Below are positions 52,747-61,492 of a stretch of DNA of 64,000 nucleotides, piece after piece. The stretch spans positions 2,481,501-2,545,500 of the forward strand of contig NZ_JACHIV010000001.1 in NCBI RefSeq assembly GCF_014203325.1. The letters are read 5' to 3'. This stretch comes from Saccharopolyspora gloriosae. GTDB taxonomy: Bacteria > Actinomycetota > Actinomycetes > Mycobacteriales > Pseudonocardiaceae. The notes under the pieces were generated by a model. That model ran no database searches and was not told where the DNA came from. It worked only from the letters and a program-made list of their open reading frames with translations. Positions within the stretch are counted from its first letter, which is position 1. The number at the start of each line of letters is the position of its first letter. Made by a program: the position numbers and the translations under genes.

Positions 52747-53460
52747 TCAGCCGAAGCGGCGCGCGAGCCGGTGGAACGTCGCCGGCAGCGCGCCCTGAGC
52801 GCGGGCGGCGAGGCCCAGCCAGCTCGGCACGAACACCTCCGCGGTCCCCTCCGCCAGCGCGCGCAGCAGCACGTGCGCGACCCGCTCCGGCGGCACCGGA
52901 CGCGGGCGGCGGCGGGTGTAGGCACCGCGCCGGTCGAAGAACCGGGTGTCCACCACGCCGGGGAACACGGTCGTGACCGGCACGCCTTCGTGGGCGACGC
53001 TCGCGGCGAAGGCGCGCAACCCCGCCTTCGTCGCCGCGTACACCGCCTCCTGCCGCACGCCCACCACGGCGATGGACGAGACGAAACCGACCTGACCGCC
53101 GCGCCGCGCCAACCCGGGCAGCGCCGCGCGAGTCAGCTGCAACGGCGCGGTGAGGTTGAGCGCGACCAGCTCGTCCACCAGCCCGTCCGGCATCGCCGAG
53201 AGCGGCGCCGCGCAACCCAGCCCGGCGTTGTTGATCAACAGGTCGGTTTCGGCGGCGGCCGCGGCCACCCGGTCCAGCCCGGCCGGATCGGTCAGATCGG
53301 CCACCAGCGCCCGGCCGCTACTGCGCCGTGCCACGGCGGCGAGCCGTCCGGCGTCCCGCCCCACCAGCACCGGCTCGCACCCCATCGAGCCCAGCTCCAG
53401 CGCGAGCGCGGCACCGATGCCGGAGGAACCGCCGGTCACCAGGGCGCTGCGCCACGTCAT
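52747..53460 (-). CDS. Short-chain dehydrogenase/reductase
   Basis: A 237-residue SDR. The cofactor loop is TGGSSGIGAAL, the NNAG motif reads LLINNAGLG, the catalytic Ser sits in VGFVSSIAVVG and Tyr-Lys in YAATKAG. The C-terminal 40 residues (VPPERVAHVLLRALAEGTAEVFVPSWLGLAARAQG) are typical of SDRs working on acyl or lipid substrates at membranes. It is the last gene of the minus-strand glycolipid-type operon, 7 bp after the transporter. Confidence 0.85.
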   Translation of the reverse strand: MTWRSALVTGGSSGIGAALALELGSMGCEPVLVGRDAGRLAAVARRSSGRALVADLTDPAGLDRVAAAAAETDLLINNAGLGCAAPLSAMPDGLVDELVALNLTAPLQLTRAALPGLARRGGQVGFVSSIAVVGVRQEAVYAATKAGLRAFAASVAHEGVPVTTVFPGVVDTRFFDRRGAYTRRRPRPVPPERVAHVLLRALAEGTAEVFVPSWLGLAARAQGALPATFHRLARRFG

Positions 53461-53467
53461 CGGGGCC

Positions 53468-54367
53468 TCATCCGGCGCGCATCTCCGCGACCCGCCGCAG
53501 GTGCTCGCCGCGGTGGGTCAGCACCCAGATCCCCGCCATCAGCGCGACCGCGGCGAGGGCTTGGCCCGCCAGCGCGGGCGGGGAGGTCTCGACGCGCTCG
53601 CCGAGCCAGCTCACCCCGATCGCCATGCCCACCAGCGGATCGACCGCGGTGATCACCGCCAAGGCGGGGGAGATGAACTTGCCCTGCTGGAAGGTGTTCT
53701 GGCTCAGCAGGAACCCCACCGGCCCCAGCGCGCACACGACGTAGAGGGTGGGGTGCACGAACGGTTCGGCGATGCCGCCGTGGCGGAGCTGCTCGGCGAC
53801 CACCTTGATCAGCCCCGCGGTGACGCCGTAGAGCACTCCTGTGGCCAGCGCCAGCGCCAGCACCCGCACCTCGCCGGGGAACCGGTGCGCGGTCAGCACG
53901 CATGCCAGCACGACTACCGCGAGCAGCACGGCCAGCGGTCGCACGTCGGTCGTCGCCGTGAACCCGGTGCCCTCCCCGGCGGGCCGTGCCAGCAGCAGGA
54001 ACAGCGCCAACCCCGCCATCACCGCCAACGCGCCCAGCACCAGCACCCGGTCGAGCCTGCGGTGCGCCATGCCGGCCGCGAACACCGCCCCGAACAGCAC
54101 CGAGGTCACCAGCAGCGGCTGGACCAGCACGAGCGGGCCGAACGCGAGCGCCACCATCTGCAGCGCCAAGCCCGCCAGGACGGTCCCGATGCTCAGCAAC
54201 CAGATCGGCTTGCGGACCAGGTCCCACAGCAGCCGGGGGTCCAGTGTGCGGCTGGTGGGCACCTGCTTGGTCGCCCGCTGCTGCACCGCGCTGGCCAGGC
54301 CGAACCCGGCCGCGCCGAGCACCGCGGCGGGCACCGCCACGACCAGCGTCGTGCCCGTCGAACTCAC
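53468..54367 (-). CDS. DMT-family (EamA/NIPA-like) transporter
   Basis: A 299-residue protein with nine or ten hydrophobic helices in two EamA-like repeats, of the drug/metabolite transporter superfamily (LGAAGFGLASAVQQRATKQVP, then FGPLVLVQPLLVTSVLFGAVFAA, and FISPALAVITAVDPLVGMAIGVSWLGE). The GTG start at 54367 overlaps the stop of the fusion glycosyltransferase as GTGA. Exporting or flipping the operon's product is the natural guess. Confidence 0.82.
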   Translation of the reverse strand: MSSTGTTLVVAVPAAVLGAAGFGLASAVQQRATKQVPTSRTLDPRLLWDLVRKPIWLLSIGTVLAGLALQMVALAFGPLVLVQPLLVTSVLFGAVFAAGMAHRRLDRVLVLGALAVMAGLALFLLLARPAGEGTGFTATTDVRPLAVLLAVVVLACVLTAHRFPGEVRVLALALATGVLYGVTAGLIKVVAEQLRHGGIAEPFVHPTLYVVCALGPVGFLLSQNTFQQGKFISPALAVITAVDPLVGMAIGVSWLGERVETSPPALAGQALAAVALMAGIWVLTHRGEHLRRVAEMRAG

Positions 54368-56757
54368 GAGTCGACGCCTGCCGGCTCGGCTTCGCGCAAC
54401 GCGGTGAACGCGTCGCGCAGGTGGTCGGCGAGCTTGTCCACGTCGGCGAACAGGCCCGGATCGGTGGTGATGCCGATGCCGGTGCGCTCCGCCCAGTGCA
54501 GCATTCCGACGGCCAGGCCCACGCCGTCGGCCAGCGGCAGCACCGGGTGCGCGGTGTGCAGCGACGCCCCCGCGATCGACGCCGGTTCGACCCGGCCCGG
54601 CATGATGGAGACGAGCGCCTGGAAGAACCGCGCGCGGTACGCGGCCCGCACCGCGCGGGCGTGCAACGGCGCGGGCAGCGCGGCGAGCGCGCGCAGCACG
54701 GCCGCGGCGGCCTGCGGACGGCCGTGCGCTTGGGAGCGGCCGAGCCGGGCCGCGACCTCGTTGAGCCGGCGCCGCGGTGCCATCGGGCCCAGCGGCAGGT
54801 CGACGGCCACCCCGGCCGCGTGGTTGCCGAAGTCGTCGTCGCTCTCGCCGGTGCTGCGCGGCACCATCGCGCGCAACGACCGCTGCACCGCGTTGTTCTC
54901 GTCGAGCCGGTGCAGCGCCTCCGCCAGCACCGCCAGCAGCAGCGCGCTGCGGGTGACCCGGTGGGCGCTCGCGCAGTCGCGCACTTCGTCGGCGGGCAGC
55001 TCCAGCCACGCGAACCGGCGCGCGGAAGTGCTGTTCCTCGGCGCGGTCGCGGCGGGTGCGGCACTCGTGGCGGCGAGGCTGAGCAGGCCGCGCAGCACGA
55101 TCGCGGCCCTGCGCGGCCCCGACGGGACCGGTGCCGCGGGAGCGGGCGGCTCCGGTGGGACGTCGGAGACGAGGCGGAGCAGCGAAGAGGTCATCGCCAG
55201 TCCGTCGCCCAGCGCGTGGTGCATCTTGATCAGGATCGTCACCCGTTCCGTGCCGGGTTCGCGGACGAGCTTCGCCGACCAGGGCGGCCGGTCCCGGCGC
55301 AGCGGGGTCGTGAAGAAGTCGCGCTCGACCTCGTCGCGTTCGCGGGGGTCGCCGGTGCGCAGCTCGTGGTGGCTCAGGTGGTCGGGCACGGAGATCTCCC
55401 GGACCGGCACCCAGCACGGGCGGTGGCCGTGGGGCGTGCTCAGCCGGTGGTGCAGCATCGGCAGGTCCGGTGCTCTGCTGCTGATCAGGCCGCCGAGGTG
55501 GTCGATCCAGTCGGCGGTCGTCATGGCCCGGTCCGTGGAGCTCAGCGACAGGACGGCACCGGTCTGCTGGGGCACTTCGGCCGAGTCGGCGTGCACGAAG
55601 AACGCGTCCTGGGCGCGCAACCGCCGGGGCTGGGACGGCACCCGCAGGTGCGCGAGTTCGGCTACCTGGTCCGCGAACCGGCCGGTGGCGGCGAGGTGGT
55701 CGAGCACGCGCTGCTCGGCGGCGCGCAACTCGGCCGGTTCGGCGAGCAGCCGGTGCACGGTCTTGGTCAGCGCGCCCGCGTCCTCGCACAGCTCGGCCAG
55801 TCCCGCTTCGGCCATCAGCAGCGCGTTGGCGCGGCCGTGCCCGGCGATGGGTTCCACCATCAGCACCGGGCGACCGCACGCGAGCGCTTCCAGCGCGGTC
55901 GCGCCGCCCGCATTCGTCACCACGACGTCGGCGGCGGCCGTGTACGCGGGCACGTCGCGCACCCAGCTCAGCGGAACCAGGCGAGCGTCCTGGTCGGCGC
56001 GGTGGCGCAGCCGCCGCAGCAGCGCGTCGTTGTGCCCGCACAGCACCACGACGCGGTCGATCCCGGTGCGCAGCGCGGCCTCGGCGGCGCGCTCGACGGA
56101 ACCGAAACCCAGCGACCCGCAGGAGATCAGCAGCACCCGGCCCTCGGCGGGCAGCCCGCAGTCGCGGCGCGCGGCGGCCTTGTCGCGGGGGTGGAACCGG
56201 GTCTCGACCGGAGGGGCGCTGACGGCGTGCACCGAGCGGGGTTGCGCGCGGTGCGCGGCGCGCAGCCCGTTCTCGCTCATCACGTAGTGCAGGTCGATCC
56301 GGGAGTACACCCAGAACGGGTGCGGGGCGAAATCGGAGATCACCGCCGCGATCGGCACGTCGAGCTGACCTCGCCCGCGCAGCCAGTCCAGACCGGCGGT
56401 GCCCAGCGGGTACGTCGAGACGATCAGGTTCGGGCGGCGCGCCGCCAGCAGCGGGCGCAGCCGCCGTCCGCACCAGGACCCGACGAAGCGGCGGCAGCCG
56501 TCGGCGAACCACCGCTGCCGCCACAGCGCGGCGTAGAAGAAGTCGTAGAGCCACGGGGTGGATTCGACGTTGGTCACGTAGATCCGCTGGAAGGTCCGCG
56601 GCACCCAGGAACCCATCAGCTCCAGCGCGTCCACCCAGGTCACCGAGCACTCCGGCCAGCGGGCGCGGGCGGCCTCCTCCACGGCTCGCGCGGTGGCGTT
56701 GTGCCCTTCGCCGATGGTGGCGCTGACCAGCAGGAGGCGGCGTGGCGGCTGAGTCAC
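54364..56757 (-). CDS. Fusion of MGDG-synthase-like glycosyltransferase and wax-ester-synthase/DGAT acyltransferase
   Basis: A 797-residue two-enzyme fusion. Residues 1-375 are a GT28-type glycosyltransferase of the monogalactosyldiacylglycerol-synthase group: SATIGEGHNATARAVEE, YVTNVESTPWLYDFFYAALWR, then the nucleotide-sugar half ISCGSLGFGSVE, VVTNAGGATALEALACGRPVLMVEPIAGHG. Residues 378-795 are a complete WS/DGAT domain: RRLRAQDAFFVHAD start, catalytic HHxxxDG at H513-H514-ALG-D518-G519, and NHAAGVAVDLPLG with C-terminal LADGVGLAVGMLHW. One chain could glycosylate and then acylate a lipid. It overlaps the transporter gene, and I know of no characterised protein with this layout. Confidence 0.9.
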   Translation of the reverse strand: MTQPPRRLLLVSATIGEGHNATARAVEEAARARWPECSVTWVDALELMGSWVPRTFQRIYVTNVESTPWLYDFFYAALWRQRWFADGCRRFVGSWCGRRLRPLLAARRPNLIVSTYPLGTAGLDWLRGRGQLDVPIAAVISDFAPHPFWVYSRIDLHYVMSENGLRAAHRAQPRSVHAVSAPPVETRFHPRDKAAARRDCGLPAEGRVLLISCGSLGFGSVERAAEAALRTGIDRVVVLCGHNDALLRRLRHRADQDARLVPLSWVRDVPAYTAAADVVVTNAGGATALEALACGRPVLMVEPIAGHGRANALLMAEAGLAELCEDAGALTKTVHRLLAEPAELRAAEQRVLDHLAATGRFADQVAELAHLRVPSQPRRLRAQDAFFVHADSAEVPQQTGAVLSLSSTDRAMTTADWIDHLGGLISSRAPDLPMLHHRLSTPHGHRPCWVPVREISVPDHLSHHELRTGDPRERDEVERDFFTTPLRRDRPPWSAKLVREPGTERVTILIKMHHALGDGLAMTSSLLRLVSDVPPEPPAPAAPVPSGPRRAAIVLRGLLSLAATSAAPAATAPRNSTSARRFAWLELPADEVRDCASAHRVTRSALLLAVLAEALHRLDENNAVQRSLRAMVPRSTGESDDDFGNHAAGVAVDLPLGPMAPRRRLNEVAARLGRSQAHGRPQAAAAVLRALAALPAPLHARAVRAAYRARFFQALVSIMPGRVEPASIAGASLHTAHPVLPLADGVGLAVGMLHWAERTGIGITTDPGLFADVDKLADHLRDAFTALREAEPAGVDS

Positions 56758-56958
56758 GAGGCGAGCTCCTTCCGAGGACGGCTCGTCGTTCCGGAGGCTA
56801 ACCGCGCCGCCGGGGCTCGGCTTGATGAGCGGATGCGGCTGGTGAGCTCGTCTCGGGAAGGGGCGGTGTCCGCCGGATTGCCCGGCGCTGTGCCGCGGTC
56901 ACGATGGTGGGCGGACTGGTCGACGGCCCGGTCGACCGGACGGGACGGAGGAGCGCGC

Positions 56959-57402
56959 ATGACCGGCAAGCAGGAAGCGGCGGCCAAGGTCCGGGAGAAG
57001 AAGACCGAGCTGGGGGTGACGTGGGCGCAGCTGGCGGAGGCGGTGGGCAGGCCGGTGGCGTGGACGACCTCGGCGCTGCTGGGCCAGCACCCGATGCCGG
57101 AGCGGGAGGCGCGGGCGGCGGTGGAGCTGCTGGAGCTCGGCCCGGACGTGCTGCACGCGCTGCGGCTGCAACCCACCAGGGGAGCGCTGGACGCGGCGGT
57201 GCCCACCGATCCCACGACGTACCGGTTCTACGAGGTGCTGCAGGTGTACGGGCCGACGCTCAAGGAGCTGATCCACGAGGAGTTCGGCGACGGCATCATG
57301 AGCGCGATCAACTTCCGGCTCGACGTGCGCCGCGCGCCGGATCCGAAGGGTGACCGCGTGGTCGTGACGCTGGACGGGAAGTTCCTGCCCTACGAGTGGT
57401 GA
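56959..57402 (+). CDS. cynS: Cyanate hydratase (cyanase)
   Basis: A 147-residue cyanase that converts cyanate and bicarbonate to ammonia and CO2. The catalytic triad R89, E92 and S115 (in YRFYEVLQVYG and IMSAINF) aligns with E. coli R96, E99 and S122 with a constant offset of seven. The N-terminal helix-turn-helix-like domain and C-terminal VVTLDGKFLPYEW are complete. ATG 56959 has GGAGG upstream. No carbonic anhydrase or cyanate transporter gene is adjacent. A LysR gene is convergent and 1 bp away. Confidence 0.93.
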   Translation: MTGKQEAAAKVREKKTELGVTWAQLAEAVGRPVAWTTSALLGQHPMPEREARAAVELLELGPDVLHALRLQPTRGALDAAVPTDPTTYRFYEVLQVYGPTLKELIHEEFGDGIMSAINFRLDVRRAPDPKGDRVVVTLDGKFLPYEW

Positions 57403-57403
57403 G

Positions 57404-58279
57404 CTAGCCGCCGGTGGCGGCGAGGAACGCGTCGCGGACCTCGCCGGTGGTGTGCGCGGGCCACAGCGCGTGCAGCGGGGCGAACACCGCGGGGCGCAGC
57501 TCGACGACCTGGGTGCGCCCGCCCGCGGCCGGTCCGGGCGGTGCGGTGACCAGCGCGACGTGGTTCGTGGCGATGACGGCGGTGACCGGCGGAGTGCCCT
57601 GGATCGGGTTGCGCACGTAGTCCGGTTCGAACCCGGCCTGGCGGCAGTGCGCCAGCAGCAGATCGGTGTAGCCGGACCGGCCGGGGTCGCCCCAGACGAC
57701 GAGCCGTTCCCCGGCCAGCTCGGCCAGCCGCACGTGGTCGCGCCCGGCGAGGTGGTGGTCGGCGGCCACGGCGACGGCCAGCCGGTCCTGGGTGAGGGTG
57801 GTGCGCGTCAGCCCGCGCTCGGGCCGCATGCCCCGGCACAGGCCGAGGTCGATGTCGCCGCCGATCAGGTCTTCGGCCAGCCGCGGCGGGTAGTGCTGGT
57901 GCACGTCGGTGTGCAGACCGGGCAGGTCGGCCAGCGCCGTGTGCACGAGCGCGGTGACCTCGTCGCTGGTCACCGCCGGGGTGTGGCCGATGCGCAGGAC
58001 TTCGGTGCCACCCCGCCCGATGCGGCGCGCCCGCTGCAGCGCCGAGCGGGCGACGCCGTGCAGGACACGGGCGTCGTCGATGAGCGCCTGCCCCGCGGGC
58101 AGTGCCGTGACGCCGCCGGCGTCCCGGCGCAGCAGGGGGACGCCGACCTCGCGTTCGAGGCTGCGCACGGAGGTGCTCAGCGCCTGCTGCGAGAGGTGCA
58201 GCCTGGCCGCCGCGCGGGTGAACCCGCCCTCTTCGGCGACGGCGACCAGGTGCTCCAGCTTGCGCAGGTCCAGGCCCAC
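57404..58279 (-). CDS. LysR-family transcriptional regulator
   Basis: A 291-residue LysR regulator. The N-terminal winged helix reads LRKLEHLVAVAEEGGFTRAAARLHLSQQALSTSVRSLEREVGVPLLRR, followed by a linker helix and a two-lobed effector domain (LRIGHTPAVTSDEVTALVH onward). It follows the ltrA gene by 1 bp on the same strand and is convergent with cynS, so it may regulate either. Confidence 0.88.
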   Translation of the reverse strand: MGLDLRKLEHLVAVAEEGGFTRAAARLHLSQQALSTSVRSLEREVGVPLLRRDAGGVTALPAGQALIDDARVLHGVARSALQRARRIGRGGTEVLRIGHTPAVTSDEVTALVHTALADLPGLHTDVHQHYPPRLAEDLIGGDIDLGLCRGMRPERGLTRTTLTQDRLAVAVAADHHLAGRDHVRLAELAGERLVVWGDPGRSGYTDLLLAHCRQAGFEPDYVRNPIQGTPPVTAVIATNHVALVTAPPGPAAGGRTQVVELRPAVFAPLHALWPAHTTGEVRDAFLAATGG

Positions 58280-58280
58280 G

Positions 58281-59468
58281 TCAGGACCTCGACGCCGAGC
58301 GCGCGGTGCTCACGAGTTCCGCCGCGAGCGTGGCTGTGGTGGCCAGCCCGATCGCCAGCACGGCGGGACCGATGCCGAGGGCGTCGCTGGTTGCGGCCAG
58401 CACGAGGACCAGCACGGCACCGGCGGCGATGATGATCGGCCTGCCGACGGCGCCGGTGCCGGTCATCCGGTGCAGCAACAGCAGGACCAGCAGGAACAGC
58501 CCGACCGGGACGGCGAGGGCGAACGCGTCCGCGTGGACCGAGGTGTGCGCGGTGTGCTCGGCGATGTTGAGCGCGGTGTGCAGCCCGGACCCGACCGCGG
58601 CGATCGAGGCGAAGATCAAGTAATGGCCGTATCCCCAGATCAGCGCGGTCCGCAACGACGCGAAGGTGGTCTCGGCGCCGGTGAAGTAGATCCACCACAG
58701 GGAGAACACGAGGACGAGCCCGCCGAGGATCACCATCAGGACGGACGGGGACAGGCCGTGCTCGGAGATCGCGTCCTGCACGCCGGCCAGCGTGGCGAGG
58801 ATGACTTCGCCGAGCACGATGATGGTCAGCAGGCCGTACCGCTCGGCGATGTGCTCCGGGTGCCAGCTGGTGGCCTCGCCGCGGTACTCCGCCCAGATGG
58901 GCACGAGCATCTCGGCGACCGCCAGCGCGACGAATCCGATGAGCCCCCAGGGCTGCGGGAGCGCGAGCCGGGCGATCCAGCCGAGCTGGACCACGGCGAT
59001 CCCGGTGGCGTAGCGCAGCGCGGTGCGGCGTCCCTGCGCGTGCTCGGCCGCCGCGCGCAACCACTGCCCGATCATCGCCACCCGCATCACGACGTAGCCG
59101 ATCGTGATCACGGTGAAGTCGTACTCGGTGAACGCGGCCGGAACGCCCGCGGCGAGCACCAGCACTCCGGCCATCTGCAGCAGCGTCAGCAGCCGGTACG
59201 GGACGTCGTCGGTGTCGTAGGCCGAGGCGAACCAGGTGAAGTTCATCCACGCCCACCAGATCGCGAAGAACACCATCAGGTAGCCGGCCAGCCCGGCCCC
59301 CGCGTGCCCTTCGCTGAGGGCGTGGTGCCACTGGGTGGCGGCCTGCGACACGGCCACCACGAAGCACAGGTCGAACAGCAGCTCCAGCGGCGTCGCCGCA
59401 CGGTGCCCCTCGCGCGGGTCCCGCGCGCGCATGACCGTGTGCCAGTCGGCGATTCCTCGTTCAGTCAC
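58281..59468 (-). CDS. ltrA: Low temperature requirement protein A (LtrA)
   Basis: A 395-residue membrane protein with about eleven helices. The family signatures TPLELLFDLCFVVAVSQAA near residue 26, IWWAWMNFTWFASAYDTDD, HIAERYGLLTIIVLGEVILA (Glu-rich helix) and FSLWWIYF are all present. LtrA is needed for low-temperature growth in Listeria, but the molecular role is unknown. It is transcribed with the LysR gene (1 bp gap). Confidence 0.88.
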   Translation of the reverse strand: MTERGIADWHTVMRARDPREGHRAATPLELLFDLCFVVAVSQAATQWHHALSEGHAGAGLAGYLMVFFAIWWAWMNFTWFASAYDTDDVPYRLLTLLQMAGVLVLAAGVPAAFTEYDFTVITIGYVVMRVAMIGQWLRAAAEHAQGRRTALRYATGIAVVQLGWIARLALPQPWGLIGFVALAVAEMLVPIWAEYRGEATSWHPEHIAERYGLLTIIVLGEVILATLAGVQDAISEHGLSPSVLMVILGGLVLVFSLWWIYFTGAETTFASLRTALIWGYGHYLIFASIAAVGSGLHTALNIAEHTAHTSVHADAFALAVPVGLFLLVLLLLHRMTGTGAVGRPIIIAAGAVLVLVLAATSDALGIGPAVLAIGLATTATLAAELVSTARSASRS

Positions 59469-59509
59469 GTTCCCTCTCCTGGCGTGTCCGGAGCACGCTC
59501 CCCGTGCCC

Positions 59510-59544
59510 GTGGGGCGGCCGACCCCCCGCTCCGGCCGCCCCAC
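59510..59544. terminator. Hairpin terminator after the SDR gene
   Basis: Perfect 12-bp arms GTGGGGCGGCCG (59510-59521) and CGGCCGCCCCAC (59533-59544), loop 11. It lies 30 bp beyond the stop of the SDR gene (minus strand) and upstream of ltrA. Confidence 0.65.
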
Positions 59545-59574
59545 GATCCTGCGTCACCCTCTCGGGTGGTCCGA

Positions 59575-60330
59575 TCAGCGGGTGGTGTAGCCGCCGTTCG
59601 CGAAGATCGTCTGCCCGGTGATCCACCAGCCCTCGGTAGCGAGGAAGCGCACCAGCGGCTCGATGTCCTCGATCTTGGTGAGCTGGTTGCCGAGGCCCTG
59701 GGACTTGTGGAACTCCACCCGCTCGGGGGTCTCCTGCGGGTAGAAGAACGGGGTGTCCATCGGGCCCGGCGCGATGTTGTTCACCGAGATGCCGCGGTCG
59801 GCGAACTCCTTGGAGGCGGCGCGGGTGAAGTGCTCCAGCGGCGCCTTGCCGCCCGCGTAGGTGGAGTAGCCGTCGGTGAACGCCGCCAGCAGCGCCGTCA
59901 CCAGGTTGATGATCTTGCCGTTGTCGTTGATCCGGCGACCGGCCTCCTGCAGGAAGAAGTACGCGGCCTTCGCGTTGATCGCGAACATCCGGTCGTACTC
60001 CTCCTCGGAGGTCTCGACGATCGGCTTGCGCAGCACCATGCCGGTGGTGTTGACCGCGACGTCGACCCCGCCGAACTCGTCGACCGCCACGTCGAACAGC
60101 CGCCGCACGTCGTCGACCTGGGTGAGGTCGCCCTGCACCGTGACCGCGGCGGAACCCGCGGCCCGGATCGCCTCGGCGGTCTGCTCGGCGTCGGCCTTGG
60201 AGGTGTCGGAGTGGTGGTGGACCACGACCTTGGCACCCGCCTCGGCGAGTTTGGTGCTGATCAGGCCGCCGAGGTTCTTGCCGCCTCCGGCGACCACCGC
60301 GACCTTGCCGTCGAGCGTGTGCGCTGCCAT
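59575..60330 (-). CDS. SDR family oxidoreductase
   Basis: A 251-residue SDR with ATG 60330 (MAAHTLDGKVAVVAGGG) behind AGGAGGG. The cofactor loop AGGGKNLGG departs from the usual TGxxxGIG, as does NTTGM instead of NAG. The active-site Tyr-Lys appears as YSTYAGGKAPLEHF with YAGGK, and the final GWWITGQTIFANGGYTTR is normal. It resembles Ga1/FabG-like SDRs from actinobacteria. The substrate is unknown. Confidence 0.83.
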   Translation of the reverse strand: MAAHTLDGKVAVVAGGGKNLGGLISTKLAEAGAKVVVHHHSDTSKADAEQTAEAIRAAGSAAVTVQGDLTQVDDVRRLFDVAVDEFGGVDVAVNTTGMVLRKPIVETSEEEYDRMFAINAKAAYFFLQEAGRRINDNGKIINLVTALLAAFTDGYSTYAGGKAPLEHFTRAASKEFADRGISVNNIAPGPMDTPFFYPQETPERVEFHKSQGLGNQLTKIEDIEPLVRFLATEGWWITGQTIFANGGYTTR

Positions 60331-60490
60331 CTCGCCCTCCTGTTGATCGGTCGGCCGGCGATACCCCGTTCGCAGCACGGGTTCGCCCCTGTGCCGACGA
60401 CGTTAGGCAGGATGGGCGAACAGGGGAAACGCGAACGTCGGGTAGCCCGACAAGGTCGGTTGATAAGTCCAGGTCGCCGCGCGTGCGGGG

Positions 60491-61078
60491 TCAGCTGCAG
60501 ACGCTGCTCAGCGCGTCCCCGAGCTCCTCGCCGTGCAGGTCGTCGAGGCGGTGTTCGACGACGGTTCCGAGCACGGCGACGGCCAGGTCCGCCCGGCAGT
60601 GGGTCGTGGGGGAGCGCACGGGTTCTGTCGCGCGCAGTTCGCGCACCGCCTCGGCGCTGATCCGGTCGAGTCGCGGACGCACCTGCGCACCGAGGTCGGG
60701 CCGGTGCGCCGGACGCAGTTCCGGGTGCTCGTCCCAGCGCTCGTGCAGTCCGCGCTGGACGTCCTTGCCCGCCTCGATCTGGTCCCGGAAGAACCGGATT
60801 CCGACGGCCGGGTCCAGTCCGGACGCGGAGGACAGGTCGGCGACGGTGTCGAGGACCTCCTGCTCGCGCCGCGGATCCTCGATGGGGGTGCCGGTGCCGT
60901 ACTTGGCGGCGGCGACCTCGTCGGCGAGCAGCAGCCGTTGCGCGGCGAGGTCGACCAGCGGGGCGAGCCGGGCCCGCGATTCCGCGGCGGGCTCGGGGGC
61001 GCTGAGCGCGGCCGGGGCGGTGATCGCGCTCAGCGCGCTCAGCACGGCGGCGGTGATCGTGGTCGATCGCAGGTTCAT
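60491..61078 (-). CDS. Secreted chorismate mutase (gamma-AroQ)
   Basis: A 195-residue exported chorismate mutase converting chorismate to prephenate outside the cytoplasm, like the M. tuberculosis Rv1885c enzyme. ATG 61078 has a GAGGAG site and starts a signal peptide (residues 1-26, MNLRSTTITAAVLSALSAITAP, Ala-rich cleavage). The mutase helix reads LVDLAAQRLLLADEVAAAKYGTGTPIEDPRRE, with catalytic Lys and Arg, then VGIRFFRDQIEAGKDVQ. Two cysteines, one in THCRADL and one two residues from the end, could form the disulfide known for this group. Its purpose outside the cell is not known. Confidence 0.87.
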   Translation of the reverse strand: MNLRSTTITAAVLSALSAITAPAALSAPEPAAESRARLAPLVDLAAQRLLLADEVAAAKYGTGTPIEDPRREQEVLDTVADLSSASGLDPAVGIRFFRDQIEAGKDVQRGLHERWDEHPELRPAHRPDLGAQVRPRLDRISAEAVRELRATEPVRSPTTHCRADLAVAVLGTVVEHRLDDLHGEELGDALSSVCS

Positions 61079-61492
61079 GTCCGCTCCTCGTGGTCGGGTG
61101 CGGAGGAGTCTGCCGTGCCGAAGGCGGAGGTCAGAAGCGGACACGCCCCGGCGTGTCGGACGCACGACCGGTCGTGGCACGGATTCCGCGCCGCGCGATC
61201 CACTGTGTATCCGATGTGGACGAAAGCGCACGAGCGCGAACGCGGACCGACGTCGGGTCCGACGTGCAGGAAGGCGATGCGATCACCGTCGTTGATCCGA
61301 AATGGACAGTCGAGGTGCGGCGCAACGGAGTGCGCCACTGCTCCTGTCGGCGTAACCGGAGGGCGGATCTTTATCACCCGCGTGACAAAGAAATCCGGCC
61401 GCGGCTCAGCTCGCTTGACGTGCTCGGCGCCGACGTCGAAAAGTGGTCGGATCAGTCCGGCGGAGATCCGCAGAACCGGCGAGGGAGCGTTC
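61079..61492. other. Divergent intergenic region
   Basis: A 414-bp region without a convincing gene between the divergent chorismate mutase and acyl-CoA synthetase genes. An interrupted dyad TCCAC (61199-61203) and GTGGA (61216-61220), separated by 12 bases, resembles half-sites of the TCCACAGTGGA motif. An AT-rich patch near 61365-61395 probably contains the synthetase promoter. Confidence 0.45.

Noticed and set aside
53150-56287. A 1045-codon open frame on the plus strand
   Set aside because: It is antisense to the SDR, transporter and fusion-glycosyltransferase genes. Its translation is Ser/Arg/Ala-rich low-complexity, as expected from the reverse frame of GC-rich coding DNA.
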